In this document: piece after piece, positions 25,555 to 34,098 of the stretch
Layout: each line of letters starts with the position of its first letter
Numbering within the stretch: the first letter of the stretch is position 1
Assembly (NCBI GenBank): GCA_013285855.1
Contig: JABDGW010000013.1
Location: 4,344-51,889, forward strand
Direction: 5' to 3'
Origin: Bacteroidota bacterium
GTDB lineage: Bacteria > Bacteroidota > Bacteroidia > Chitinophagales > Chitinophagaceae
DNA: 47,546 nt
The notes under the pieces: model-generated
The model's input: the letters and a program-made list of their open reading frames with translations, nothing else
Databases searched by the model: none
Told to the model about the DNA's origin: nothing
Made by a program: the position numbers and the translations under genes

Positions 25555-26508
25555 TCATGCAAATTTTTCTGCATTAAAATTTACAGGCACAACTGCCTGT
25601 TCAATTTTTTTGCGCTCTGGTTCATACCATTCAGGTAATTTCAATGCTTCGCCTAAATGCGCGGGATCTTCATCAATTGCAAAGCCTGGTTCTGCTGTAG
25701 CCACTTCAAATAAAACACCGCCGGGCTCTCTAAAATATATTGAAGTAAAATACTGCCTGTCTAAAATTGGTGTGGGATTAAGCATGCGCTGCGCGATTTT
25801 TATGCGTACTTCTTCCTGCGTTTGTTTGTTGGCAGTTGCAAATGCAATATGATGTACAGTTCCGCCACCACCTAAACCTTTCAAACTATCCGGCACACAA
25901 AGTATATCCACATAATTACCCGGTGCATCTGTTGCAGCAAAACGAAAGCGGTTGCTTTTTTCTGCAATTAATGTATGATCTAATTGTTCTGTGAGCACAG
26001 CAGCAGTTCGTTCATAACCTTCTTCCCATATCTCAACATTATAAAAACCTTTTATGGAGTTTTCTAAAGGAATATTACCATAAGTAAAACCTTTGCGATC
26101 GTCTGTATCATTAAACACCAGTTCCAAACCAAGTCCATCTTCATCTTCAAAATAAATGATCGCTTCATTATTAAAACGTTCCTGTGGCTGTTTAAAATGA
26201 ATATTAAATTTTGTAAGCCGCTTTTGCCAGTAATTAAGCGACGACATGGGCACGGAAAAAGTAGTTGTATTCAGCATTCCTTTTCCATGTCTTCCTTTCA
26301 TAATATCGCCGTAAGGGAAAAATGTAAGTATGCTTCCCGGATGTCCCGATTCATCGCCATAATAAAAATGATATACTTCCGGCGCATCAAAGTTTACTGT
26401 TTTTTTTACAAGGCGAAGCCCTAAAATACCGGCATAGAAATCAAGATTTTTTTGCGGATTTCCTGCAATCGCAGTTACATGATGAATGCCTGTGATTAAA
26501 CCTGGCAT
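25555..26508 (-). CDS. mhqO: MhqO-like ring-cleaving dioxygenase (VOC/glyoxalase family)
   Basis: A 317-residue protein with two vicinal-oxygen-chelate repeats. The first starts GIHHVTAIAGNPQKNLDFYAGILGLRLVKKTVNF and the second includes GTVHHIAFATA, ending near GVLFEVATAEPGF. The His and Glu residues in these places are the usual metal ligands of extradiol dioxygenases and of Bacillus MhqO, a hydroquinone/catechol-cleaving enzyme. It sits 14 bases downstream of a Nudix gene and one base before an MhqD-like hydrolase. I infer detoxification of quinones or related aromatics; the substrate is not proven. Confidence 0.87.
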   Translation of the reverse strand: MPGLITGIHHVTAIAGNPQKNLDFYAGILGLRLVKKTVNFDAPEVYHFYYGDESGHPGSILTFFPYGDIMKGRHGKGMLNTTTFSVPMSSLNYWQKRLTKFNIHFKQPQERFNNEAIIYFEDEDGLGLELVFNDTDDRKGFTYGNIPLENSIKGFYNVEIWEEGYERTAAVLTEQLDHTLIAEKSNRFRFAATDAPGNYVDILCVPDSLKGLGGGGTVHHIAFATANKQTQEEVRIKIAQRMLNPTPILDRQYFTSIYFREPGGVLFEVATAEPGFAIDEDPAHLGEALKLPEWYEPERKKIEQAVVPVNFNAEKFA

Positions 26509-26522
26509 AAGTGATTTGTTTA

Positions 26523-26993
26523 TTATTTTTTAATAAGATTTTTCAGCATGCGCACAACAATTTTATCTATAGGCAAAGAAACAGCATCTTCATTTAACTC
26601 ATTCCATTCTACCCAGCGCAATACTTCACTCTGACCTTTTGGATCTCCAATTTGATGCAATTCAAAATCAAACAATTTTGTTTTAACTGCTAAGGTGCTT
26701 ACATCTTTTGCTTCAACAAAATAATAAATTGAAATGATCTGGTCGTTTGCATTAAATGCAGACTGCTGAAAATAATCTGTTGTATAAAGATGTTCGCACA
26801 CTGTAACATCTAATCCTGTTTCTTCTTTAAACTCCCGCTTTAAGCAATCTCTTGTTCCTTCACCCAATTCTAAACCACCTCCCGGAAATTTGGTAAAATA
26901 ATCACCGCGTATAAATTCATCACTCACTAAAATTCTTTTGTTTTCATCAAATAAAATTCCGTACACACGAATAGTAAAGCGATTAATTGCCAT
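26523..26993 (-). CDS. Nudix hydrolase
   Basis: A 156-residue Nudix protein with a complete Nudix box at residues 39-61 (G39, E45, R53-E54, E57-E58, G60). These enzymes hydrolyse nucleoside diphosphates linked to another group; the subtype is unclear. PGGGLELGEG is typical of the MutT/ADP-ribose group. It is the first gene of the operon with the MhqO/MhqD pair and the cysteine desulfurase, which suggests a part in clearing damaged nucleotides during oxidative or electrophile stress (inference). Confidence 0.88.
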   Translation of the reverse strand: MAINRFTIRVYGILFDENKRILVSDEFIRGDYFTKFPGGGLELGEGTRDCLKREFKEETGLDVTVCEHLYTTDYFQQSAFNANDQIISIYYFVEAKDVSTLAVKTKLFDFELHQIGDPKGQSEVLRWVEWNELNEDAVSLPIDKIVVRMLKNLIKK

Positions 26994-27032
26994 ACGTTAA
27001 AAATAAAAAAAATAAGCTGAGTTTTTTCTAAA

Positions 27033-27063
27033 ATAAAAAAAGCAAACCTGTTGTGATTTGCTT
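27033..27063 (-). terminator. Minus-strand terminator of a decayed gene
   Basis: On the minus strand AAGCAAA (27063-27057) pairs with TTTGCTT (27046-27040), loop of 10, then a T run. It has no intact gene before it on that strand; it closes the remnant described next. Confidence 0.7.
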
Positions 27064-27570
27064 GAAAATAGAAACTGTTATGGCGGTTTTTCAGTTATTA
27101 GTTGAGATTTAATTTTTCACAATCTCTTGATATAATTTTTATAAATGCTTCTTCTGCATTTGCGCAATCATACATTATCTGTGTATAATTTCGTCATTAA
27201 CACCCTGGCTTAGCAGCACGCGAATTCTATTTTGTTCGCTGCGTTTCAGTTATATCAACATAGTCAGTTGGGTGAAATAAAAATGTTTAATAACCGATGC
27301 ACACTTCATAAAAATATAGCGCAAAGGTTCTCTGGCTTCCATCCATGATTGTATTGTAACTACGCTTGACAGCTGGTGATCTTTATGCGAATCAAGTAGC
27401 CAATGTGCAAAACAATGTCTGTTTTTTCTGCATACAGTATTTTTTAAACTCGACCAGTTGCGGAGTTTCCTAAAATACTTTCGCCATCAATCTGTCCAAC
27501 AAAAGTAGGTTTTGCTTTTAACACCTTGTAAAGAAATAATGTTCCGGGTGCAAACAATTAAACGTTACTT
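27064..27570 (-). pseudogene. Probable decayed gene, family unrecognised
   Basis: The 640 bases between the two Nudix genes have no intact frame, but the minus strand reads as protein in pieces: one fragment with APGTLFLYKVLKAKPTFVGQ (about 27560-27450), another in a different frame with RHCFAHWLLDSHKDHQLSSV (about 27420-27260), a third with RVLLSQGVNDEIIHR (about 27225-27178), and a last in yet another frame, YDCANAEEAFIKIISRDCEK, ending at a stop near 27100. A minus-strand terminator follows. Frame switches and the orphan terminator suggest a gene broken by several indels. I cannot assign a family, and chance open stretches remain possible. Confidence 0.35.
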
Positions 27571-27579
27571 TTTTATACA

Positions 27580-27602
27580 TGCAATTATGAGTTATAATTG
27601 CA
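27580..27602 (+). promoter_or_regulatory. Inverted repeat upstream of the ADP-ribose-type Nudix gene
   Basis: TGCAATTAT (27580-27588) and ATAATTGCA (27594-27602) are perfect 9-bp inverted arms with a 5-base spacer. The repeat ends 31 bases before the ATG at 27634, inside the probable promoter, so it is a candidate operator. It lacks a T run on the + strand. Confidence 0.45.
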
Positions 27603-27633
27603 ATTTATTTTCATCAGGCTTAATTAAAAATTA

Positions 27634-28197
27634 ATGGACGAGCATTTAAAATGGAAAACACTTTCATCAGAATATTTATCTCATGAAACATGGTTTACTG
27701 TGCGCAGGGATACCTGTGAACGCAACGATGGAACGATTGTAAAGAATTATTATGTATTTGAATTTCCTGAATGGGCAACTGCATTTGCTTTGACTGCTGA
27801 AGGGAAAATTTTGATGACAAAACAATATCGCCAGGCATTAGGTGAAGTTTGTATTGAATTGCCGGGTGGCTGTGTTGATAAAACAGATGCATCATTTGAA
27901 GACGCAATAAAACGAGAGCTGCTTGAGGAAACAGGCTATGAATTTGACGAGATAAAATCGCTTGGAAAAATTTCTGCCAATCCATCGACCAATACTAATT
28001 TAATGCACATGTTTTTGGCAACCGGCGGTAAAAAAGTAAAAGAACAATCTTTAGATGCAAATGAAGAAATAGAAGTAATTGAATTAAGTTTTGACGAATT
28101 AATGCAACTGGTTAATGAAAATAAAATTATGCAAAGCATGCACCTGAGTACAATTTATTATGCATTAACAAGTTTGGGCAAGCTCAGCTATAAATAG
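27634..28197 (+). CDS. Nudix hydrolase, ADP-ribose pyrophosphatase-like
   Basis: A 187-residue Nudix protein resembling ADP-ribose pyrophosphatases (the NudF group): an N-terminal strand region (TWFTVRRDTCERNDGTIVKNY), then GKILMTKQYRQALGEVCIELPGG, then the Nudix box with RELLEETGYEF (about 93-103). The box has one extra residue and an Asp where the first Glu is usual (GGCVDKTDASFEDA), so the motif is slightly irregular. Expected reaction: ADP-ribose to AMP and ribose 5-phosphate. Its end overlaps that of folC by 10 bases, convergently. Confidence 0.88.
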   Translation: MDEHLKWKTLSSEYLSHETWFTVRRDTCERNDGTIVKNYYVFEFPEWATAFALTAEGKILMTKQYRQALGEVCIELPGGCVDKTDASFEDAIKRELLEETGYEFDEIKSLGKISANPSTNTNLMHMFLATGGKKVKEQSLDANEEIEVIELSFDELMQLVNENKIMQSMHLSTIYYALTSLGKLSYK

Positions 28198-29480
28198 CCT
28201 ACTTCTCCAACCATAAAGACACTTCCGCAAATTAGTATCAGATCATCTTTAATTGCGTGTGTCAATGCTTCCTGTAAAGCCATATTTACATTAGAAAAGC
28301 TTTTCCCGTTTAAACCATTAATCAGGGCAAGCTTCATTAAATCGTTTTCATTTAAGGCTCTTGGTATCTGCGCTTTTGTAAAATAATAGTTAGCTGTTTT
28401 TGGAAATAGCCGCAGCATATTTATAACATCTTTATCTTTTACAAAGCCTATTATTAAATGCAGTTGATTAAAGGTTACTATTTCTAATTGCTGCATTAGT
28501 TGTTTTATACCATCAACATTATGTGCAACATCAATAATAACGGTCGGATCATCTTTTATTTTCTCCCATCTGCCATGCAGGCCGGTTAAATGCTTTACTT
28601 TTTTTAATGCAGTATTTACATCAGCCGGTTTTATTTTCCAGCCTTTTAATTGCAATTGATGAATGGTTTCTAAAACAGTAATAATGTTTTTTGTTTGATA
28701 TACGCCGGGCAAATCCATGTAATAAATATGATGCTCATTTTTTCGTTTGTCAACAACTTCGGTTTTTAACTGATGATGCATATAGCTAAAATCCTGTACA
28801 TAAAAATTCTCCTGTGCAAAAATCAAGGGCGCCTGTTTTTCTTTTGCATATTGTGTAAAAACCGGCTTCGTTTCAGTAGATATTTCACCGATTACTGCAG
28901 GAATATTTTGTTTGATGATGCCTGCTTTTTCATAAGCAATTTTTTCTAAAGTATCGCCTAAAATATTCATATGGTCATAACCAATGTTTGTAATAACAGA
29001 AAGTTCAGGCAGTATAATATTTGTACTATCAAGCCTGCCGCCCAAACCTGTTTCTATAAGTGCCACGTCAACTTTCTGTTTTACAAAATATTCAAAAGCC
29101 ATTGCAACAGTTATCTCAAAAAATGAAGGCTCTAACAGCTCTATTTGCGGTTTTATTTTTTCAGTAAAATCAATTATAAAATCTTCATTGCACATTTTGC
29201 CGTTTACCTTAATTCTTTCCCTGAAATCTTTTAAATGTGGTGATGTATATAATCCGGTTTTATACCCTGCTGTTTGAAGCACTGCAGCAAGCATATGACT
29301 TACAGAACCTTTACCATTTGTGCCAGCAATATGTATACTTTTAAATTTAGTTTGCGGATTATCTAATACAGCGCATAACTGCTTTGTATTAACCAGGTCT
29401 TTTTTGTAGGCAGATACGCCAACGCGGCTGAACATTGGGAGTTGCTCATATAAATATTTAAGCGTATTTTCATAATTCAT
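28188..29480 (-). CDS. folC: Bifunctional folylpolyglutamate / dihydrofolate synthase
   Basis: A 430-residue Mur-ligase-family enzyme that adds glutamate to dihydropteroate and to folates. The ATP-binding loop HIAGTNGKGSVSHML lies at about residues 50-64, the Mur-ligase central block contains ALIETGLGGRLDSTN and TNIGYDHMNILG, and DVAHNVDG falls at about 320. Length matches the family. It is a single gene facing away from the lipoprotein at 29601. Confidence 0.94.
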   Translation of the reverse strand: MNYENTLKYLYEQLPMFSRVGVSAYKKDLVNTKQLCAVLDNPQTKFKSIHIAGTNGKGSVSHMLAAVLQTAGYKTGLYTSPHLKDFRERIKVNGKMCNEDFIIDFTEKIKPQIELLEPSFFEITVAMAFEYFVKQKVDVALIETGLGGRLDSTNIILPELSVITNIGYDHMNILGDTLEKIAYEKAGIIKQNIPAVIGEISTETKPVFTQYAKEKQAPLIFAQENFYVQDFSYMHHQLKTEVVDKRKNEHHIYYMDLPGVYQTKNIITVLETIHQLQLKGWKIKPADVNTALKKVKHLTGLHGRWEKIKDDPTVIIDVAHNVDGIKQLMQQLEIVTFNQLHLIIGFVKDKDVINMLRLFPKTANYYFTKAQIPRALNENDLMKLALINGLNGKSFSNVNMALQEALTHAIKDDLILICGSVFMVGEVGYL

Positions 29481-29600
29481 AATTGCAAGATAATCCGTTG
29501 CCGTAATTTAAGTTTGACTGATTAGGATTTAAAAAGCTCCTTTTTACGCCTAAAAGTTTTAGTATGATAGCTAACTTCACCGCTCTAAAATCCATTCGCT

Positions 29601-30200
29601 ATGTCAAACCATAAAGCGTGCCTTTACCTGGTAATGTGCACTATTTTGTTCGCGTGTTCTAAAAAGCAATTTGCTCCGCTTCCTGATAGTGTACCAAAAG
29701 AACCATTAGGTATCTACGATTGTGACCCATCCATACCGGAATATATTCGCGGTAGTTTTAATACGCTTAGTATTTGTTTTAATTCTATTGCCAGCGCAAA
29801 TGATACTTTTAATAACGCTTATTACAGGGACACTTCTATTCATCTTGATCATATAAACCTAATCAGGAAAAATCTGAAAAAAACAATGTCCTGTCAATTG
29901 CATTTTATAAATCCTGACCTACGCGATAAAAAATTACCTTATGTTTTGCCTCATGCGCAACCCGGTTACAATGAGTATGCAGAAATTATATTAACAAACC
30001 CGGATAAATTGTGGGCTAATAATATTGATGAAGATTATATCGGCAGTACGTATAAAGGATTTTCTATAACAATTACTGATACAACAGGTGGTTATTTAAG
30101 CGGCACATTTACAGGTGAAGCTATTACCAAACATGGTAAGAAGGTAGATATAGAAGACGGAAATTTTTATGTGCATATAATTAACGTAAATAAAAACTGA
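29601..30200 (+). CDS. Lipoprotein of unknown function
   Basis: A 199-residue lipoprotein; signal peptide with lipobox LFAC (C19). The mature part has FNTLSICFNSIASANDTF and a C-terminal beta-rich half (YKGFSITITDTTGGYLSGTFTGEA) that resembles the small beta domains of Bacteroidota envelope lipoproteins, but no named family is recognised. Its end lies 39 bases from the convergent accC gene. Confidence 0.72.
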   Translation: MSNHKACLYLVMCTILFACSKKQFAPLPDSVPKEPLGIYDCDPSIPEYIRGSFNTLSICFNSIASANDTFNNAYYRDTSIHLDHINLIRKNLKKTMSCQLHFINPDLRDKKLPYVLPHAQPGYNEYAEIILTNPDKLWANNIDEDYIGSTYKGFSITITDTTGGYLSGTFTGEAITKHGKKVDIEDGNFYVHIINVNKN

Positions 30201-30239
30201 TAAAATTATCGGTACATTAAATAATGTCCGCAATATTGC

Positions 30240-31577
30240 TTATTGCATTTCGAAGCCTTCTAAAAATTTTGTTGTAAAATTCCCTTTGCGGAAATCTTCA
30301 TTTTTCATTAGCTGTAAGTGAAAAGGTATAGTAGTTTTTACACCGTCAATTACATACTCACTTAAAGCACGGTACATCGTATCCAGCGCTTCATCTCTTG
30401 TACGTGCAACTGTAATTAATTTACCAATCATAGAATCATAATATGGAGGAATTACATAACCTGCATATACATGGCTGTCAACACGCACGCCATGGCCTCC
30501 AGGTGTATTTAATACATTTATTCTGCCGGGCGAAGGACGAAAATCATTGTAAGGATCTTCAGCATTAATCCTGCATTCAATAGCATGCATTTGAGGTAAA
30601 TAATTTTCACCGGTAATTTTTTCACCCATTGCAATTTTTATTTGCTCTTTAATAAGATCAAAATTGATAACTTCTTCTGTAACGCAATGCTCAACCTGGA
30701 TACGGGTATTCATTTCCATGAAATAAAAATTGCGATGCTTATCAACCAAAAATTCAATAGTGCCAACGCTTTCATAATTTATAGCCGATGCAGCTTTGAT
30801 AGCCGCTTCACCCATTTGCTCACGTAGCTCCGGCGTCATAAAAGGAGAGGGGGATTCTTCTACTAGTTTCTGATGTCTGCGTTGTATACTGCAGTCACGT
30901 TCACTTAAATGGCAAACTGTTCCGTATTGATCACCGGCAATCTGTATTTCTATATGGCGGGGCTCTTCAACAAATTTCTCCATGTAAATGCCATCATTCT
31001 TAAACGATGCACGCGCTTCAGCTTTTGCCGTACTGTAAGCACGTTCCATTTCACTTTCTTCCCATACTACCCGCATACCTTTACCGCCGCCGCCGGCTGT
31101 TGCTTTTAATATTACAGGGTAACCAATTTCTTTTGCAAGTGATTTTGCTTCATTCAAATCATTTAATAAACTTTCACCTCCCGGCACTACAGGAACTCCT
31201 GCTTTAATCATAGTTTCTTTAGCAGTAATTTTATCACCCATACCATTAATCATATCGGGTGTTGGGCCTATAAATTTAATGCCATGATCAGTGCATATTT
31301 GCGCAAACTTTGAGTTCTCTGCAAGAAAGCCATAACCGGGATGAATTGCATCTGCATTGGTAATTTCAGATGCAGCAATTATATGAGGAATATTGAGGTA
31401 TGAATCTGCACTTTGTGGTTTGCCGATACAGACTGCTTCATCTGCAAAACGAACATGTAAACTATCTTTATCTGCAGTGGAATAAACCGCCACGGTTTTA
31501 ATACCCATCTCCCTGCAGGTTCTTATAATACGAAGGGCAATTTCTCCACGATTAGCTATAAGTATTTTTTTGAACAC
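30240..31577 (-). CDS. accC: Acetyl-CoA carboxylase, biotin carboxylase subunit
   Basis: A 445-residue ATP-grasp enzyme that carboxylates biotin on BCCP using bicarbonate and ATP, the first half-reaction of malonyl-CoA synthesis. Visible are the N-terminal [20 protein letters not shown], the glycine-rich ATP loop [14 protein letters not shown] (about 158-171), and [14 protein letters not shown] (about 288-301), with family-normal length. It follows accB on the same strand; the 85-base gap carries an AT-rich repeat array. Confidence 0.96.
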   Translation of the reverse strand: MFKKILIANRGEIALRIIRTCREMGIKTVAVYSTADKDSLHVRFADEAVCIGKPQSADSYLNIPHIIAASEITNADAIHPGYGFLAENSKFAQICTDHGIKFIGPTPDMINGMGDKITAKETMIKAGVPVVPGGESLLNDLNEAKSLAKEIGYPVILKATAGGGGKGMRVVWEESEMERAYSTAKAEARASFKNDGIYMEKFVEEPRHIEIQIAGDQYGTVCHLSERDCSIQRRHQKLVEESPSPFMTPELREQMGEAAIKAASAINYESVGTIEFLVDKHRNFYFMEMNTRIQVEHCVTEEVINFDLIKEQIKIAMGEKITGENYLPQMHAIECRINAEDPYNDFRPSPGRINVLNTPGGHGVRVDSHVYAGYVIPPYYDSMIGKLITVARTRDEALDTMYRALSEYVIDGVKTTIPFHLQLMKNEDFRKGNFTTKFLEGFEMQ

Positions 31578-31586
31578 ATTAAATAA

Positions 31587-31614
31587 ATTAAAAATTAAAA
31601 ATTAAAAATTAAAA
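31587..31614 (+). repeat. Four perfect tandem copies of ATTAAAA
   Basis: ATTAAAA is repeated four times without error at 31587-31614, in the gap between accB and accC. Such a low-complexity 7-mer array is prone to copy-number change and would lie in the accB-accC transcript. Confidence 0.85.
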
Positions 31615-31641
31615 AATCAGCCTGGACAATTCCGTTTTGAC

Positions 31642-31658
31642 TTTTGACTTTTTAATTT
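31642..31658 (+). repeat. 17-bp dispersed AT-rich repeat, copy 1
   Basis: TTTTGACTTTTTAATTT at 31642-31658 has a perfect inverted copy at 34453-34469. A further TTTTGAC sits just before it (31635-31641). Both copies are intergenic. Confidence 0.55.
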
Positions 31659-31662
31659 TTAT

Positions 31663-32163
31663 TTAAGAAGGTTCTACCAAAAACAAGGGCTGATCGTATT
31701 CAACAGGGCTGGAATCTTCAACAAGAATTTTTATAACCTTACCGCTCACTTCACTTTCAATTTCATTAAACAATTTCATAGCTTCTATAATACACACCAC
31801 TTTCCCCGGCGTTATTTCATCACCAACCTCTACAAAGTTTGGTTTATCCGGCGATGGCCTCTTATAAAAAGTTCCAATCATTGGACTTTTTATAGTTATA
31901 AAATTGTCAGTTTTTGCGGTATTGGTTTCAGATTCAGAAACTAATTGCGATAAAGTTTGGGGTTGGGCGGAGGCTACTGGCGCAGATGCCTGTATAAAAG
32001 CAGGTTGTTGTTGTAAAGAAGGTTGCGTTATATAAGTTGGCTGCGATTCCTTTTCTTTTTTTTGTTTTATTAATATTTTAAAGTCTTTTTCTTCAATGCT
32101 TAGCTCCCCGATATTGCTTTTATTTATTAGCTTGATTAGCTCCTGAATTTGCTTATAATCCAT
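31663..32163 (-). CDS. accB: Acetyl-CoA carboxylase, biotin carboxyl carrier protein
   Basis: A 166-residue BCCP. An N-terminal helical region (about 1-36) is followed by an Ala/Pro/Gln-rich flexible linker (about 40-85), then the biotinyl domain. K130 in IIEAMKLFNEI is the biotinylated lysine. It carries carboxybiotin between AccC and the carboxyltransferase. It precedes accC in the same operon. The usual Bacteroidota upstream partner efp is absent; an RRM-protein gene on the same strand, closed by its own terminator, lies upstream instead. Confidence 0.95.
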   Translation of the reverse strand: MDYKQIQELIKLINKSNIGELSIEEKDFKILIKQKKEKESQPTYITQPSLQQQPAFIQASAPVASAQPQTLSQLVSESETNTAKTDNFITIKSPMIGTFYKRPSPDKPNFVEVGDEITPGKVVCIIEAMKLFNEIESEVSGKVIKILVEDSSPVEYDQPLFLVEPS

Positions 32164-32298
32164 AAATTAATTTTTGGAGTTATTTATATGATTTTGATAC
32201 AAAAGGGGAGGCAAAATAGATAAAAATTACTAGGAATTCTCTTTTTTTTAATAAAAAATAAGAAATCTAAAAGCAGGAAATTGAATTACCAAAGTGAT

Positions 32299-32332
32299 TA
32301 AAAATAAAAGAAGTTCCAAAAATGGAACTTCT
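32299..32332 (-). terminator. Terminator of the RRM-protein gene
   Basis: On the minus strand, AGAAGTTCCA (32332-32323) pairs perfectly with TGGAACTTCT (32318-32309) around four T residues, followed by TTTATTTTT. It lies 36 bases downstream of the RRM gene stop and separates it from accB. T residues also follow on the + strand, so it may work both ways. Confidence 0.85.
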
Positions 32333-32367
32333 CAATCTTTTTTTAGGTGAGCTGTAAATTAAAAAAA

Positions 32368-32778
32368 TTAATAGCGGTTATATCCGCCACCTTCTCCGCG
32401 ATTACGGTTGTAGCCGCCACCTCCACCGCTGCCGCCACGACTGCCGCCGCCACCGCCACGATTAAAACCACCGCCGCCACCACCGCCAAAGCTCTTCTTT
32501 TTGTAACCGCCGCCGCCACCACCTTCGCCTTCTTTACGTGGTGCTGATTCGTTTACAATAATTTTTCTGCCTGATAATTCCGTATCATGCAGATTGCTGA
32601 TTGCCTGTCGTGCAGCTTCATCATCACTCATTTCAACAAACCCAAAGCCTTTGCTGCGGTTATTGTTGAACTTGTCTGTGATAATTTTTGCCGAAACAAC
32701 TTCACCATAAGGGGTGAACATGTTGTAAAGGTCATCGCTTGTGAGGCTCCAGTTTAAGTTTCCTACATAAATGTTCAT
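32368..32778 (-). CDS. RRM-domain RNA-binding protein with glycine-rich tail
   Basis: A 136-residue protein. Residues 1-80 form an RNA-recognition motif with RNP2 IYVGNL (3-8) and RNP1 KGFGFVEM (43-50). Residues of about 85-136 are a low-complexity tail of Gly with Arg, Asn and Tyr (GGGGGG, NRGGGG, GYNRNRGEGGGYNRY). Such proteins bind single-stranded RNA and the RGG-like tail may aid RNA binding or condensation. Related cold-responsive RRM proteins occur in cyanobacteria and are common in Bacteroidota. Its role here is probably general RNA chaperone (inference). It has its own promoter and terminator. Confidence 0.92.
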   Translation of the reverse strand: MNIYVGNLNWSLTSDDLYNMFTPYGEVVSAKIITDKFNNNRSKGFGFVEMSDDEAARQAISNLHDTELSGRKIIVNESAPRKEGEGGGGGGYKKKSFGGGGGGGFNRGGGGGSRGGSGGGGGYNRNRGEGGGYNRY

Positions 32779-32878
32779 AAAAAAAATTTAATTATTAAAA
32801 ATGAAAACAGAAACCCAAAACCGAAAACATTTACTGGAAACGTTCAGGAAGAATGGCTAACTGTGTAACATCTGATTG

Positions 32879-32911
32879 CGAAAATATGGTAAATATTCAT
32901 TTTTGCAGCAA
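32879..32911 (-). promoter_or_regulatory. Probable promoter of the RRM-protein gene
   Basis: On the minus strand, TTGC (32911-32908) and TATTTTCG (32886-32879) are 21 bases apart, near the Bacteroidota pattern. The predicted leader of about 95 bases is long, which would allow control at RNA level. Confidence 0.4.
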
Positions 32912-32947
32912 TTGCAGGAAAATTATTCTAAACTTAAGAAATTGCAT

Positions 32948-34015
32948 TTATAATTTAAACAATGGTTGAAGCTTTTTTATAATATTTGACCAGTAATAAT
33001 ATTCGTAATAAGAAGCAGGTGTATTTATTGATTTATTTTTAAGCTGCCCAATTGCGTTAGCAAAGGCTTGGGCATCGTTATCAGGAACAACTTTTATTTT
33101 TTCACCGCAAATAGAAAGTTCAATTCCTGCGGCGCCGGTTGTGCAAGAAATAACTGTTGCCCCATAACCCATGGCTTCCACAATTTTTGTTTTTACACCA
33201 CCACCTGTTACAACAGGATTTAAAAAAATATCTGCAGCTTTAAAATAACTAATTATATCATCAACAAAGCCTGCGTAAATAATGTTTTTATCAGCGTAAT
33301 TCTTGAGATTACTAAAAGATGCAGGTAAACCTTGTCCGCAAATTAAAATGCGATATTTAAATGATTGATTTTTTAATAATAACGGATTGATCTCATCTAA
33401 AATAAATGATAATGCATCAGTATTAGGTTTATAACCCAGCGCGCCGTTAAAAAAAAGTAATGTTGCATCTTGCGGAATATTATGCTTTTCAAAAATTTTT
33501 TTCTTTTGTTCATTTCTATCCAAAGGCATTTCTTTAATATCAATTCCAAAAGGAACAAGCACTGCATTTTCTTTTTTTATCATACTGTTTTTCACAGCAA
33601 AATCAATGTCTTCATTTGTTTTAAAAAATACAGCATCTGCATTTTTGTAGCACCATTTCTCATAAATTTTTAAAAGTTTATACCAGGATTTATTTAGCGT
33701 TCTGAAACGTTGAAATTCTATATTATGCGAATGAACAAACCACCGGATGTTTAAATTTTTTTTCAAATACGAACCCATCCATGCCATGTACGGATGCTCA
33801 GTAATAACATTCTTTATATTTTTTTTTCTTACTATTTTTTTAATCTGAAAAATATAAAACATGTTCAGGTATCTTGATCTTTTTTTACTGAAGAGCGGAA
33901 TCATTTGGTATGTTTCAGCAAGCTTTGTTTCGTTATCATTTACTGAAACTGCGGTTAACTCATTATGCTTGCCAAGATAGGTGCAAAAGATAGCGATGCC
34001 TTTTTGGCCGCCCAT
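32948..34015 (-). CDS. Glycosyltransferase family 4-like protein, N-terminus uncertain
   Basis: A 355-residue GT-B glycosyltransferase of the GT4 kind. The first visible residues are GGQKGIAIF, the nucleotide-sugar domain has NGALGYKPNTDALSFIL, then YAGFVDDIISYF, NPVVTGGGVKTKIVEAMGYG and GAAGIEL, the usual donor-binding segments. The ATG at 34015 is too far in: the same frame upstream reads ILAKILDIIPYKILPAQ before MGGQKG, the expected first strand. The extension begins near 34066 (an ATT or CTG would be the start) just after an 8-A run, with a TGA at 34075-34073. Removing one A would create a TTG start followed by KKILAKIL. So the gene either uses a non-standard start or has a one-base length change. 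Confidence 0.85.
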   Translation of the reverse strand: MGGQKGIAIFCTYLGKHNELTAVSVNDNETKLAETYQMIPLFSKKRSRYLNMFYIFQIKKIVRKKNIKNVITEHPYMAWMGSYLKKNLNIRWFVHSHNIEFQRFRTLNKSWYKLLKIYEKWCYKNADAVFFKTNEDIDFAVKNSMIKKENAVLVPFGIDIKEMPLDRNEQKKKIFEKHNIPQDATLLFFNGALGYKPNTDALSFILDEINPLLLKNQSFKYRILICGQGLPASFSNLKNYADKNIIYAGFVDDIISYFKAADIFLNPVVTGGGVKTKIVEAMGYGATVISCTTGAAGIELSICGEKIKVVPDNDAQAFANAIGQLKNKSINTPASYYEYYYWSNIIKKLQPLFKL

Positions 34016-34098
34016 TTGAGCGGGTAAAATTTTATAAGGAATTATATCAAGAATTTTTGCCAGAATTTTTTTTCAAAGATGTGTTTAAACAATTAAAT

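Noticed and set aside
32347..32547. An Ala/Thr-rich plus-strand frame opposite the RRM protein tail
   Set aside because: The Ala/Thr runs are the direct complement of the Gly-rich codons of the RRM protein; it is a compositional artefact.
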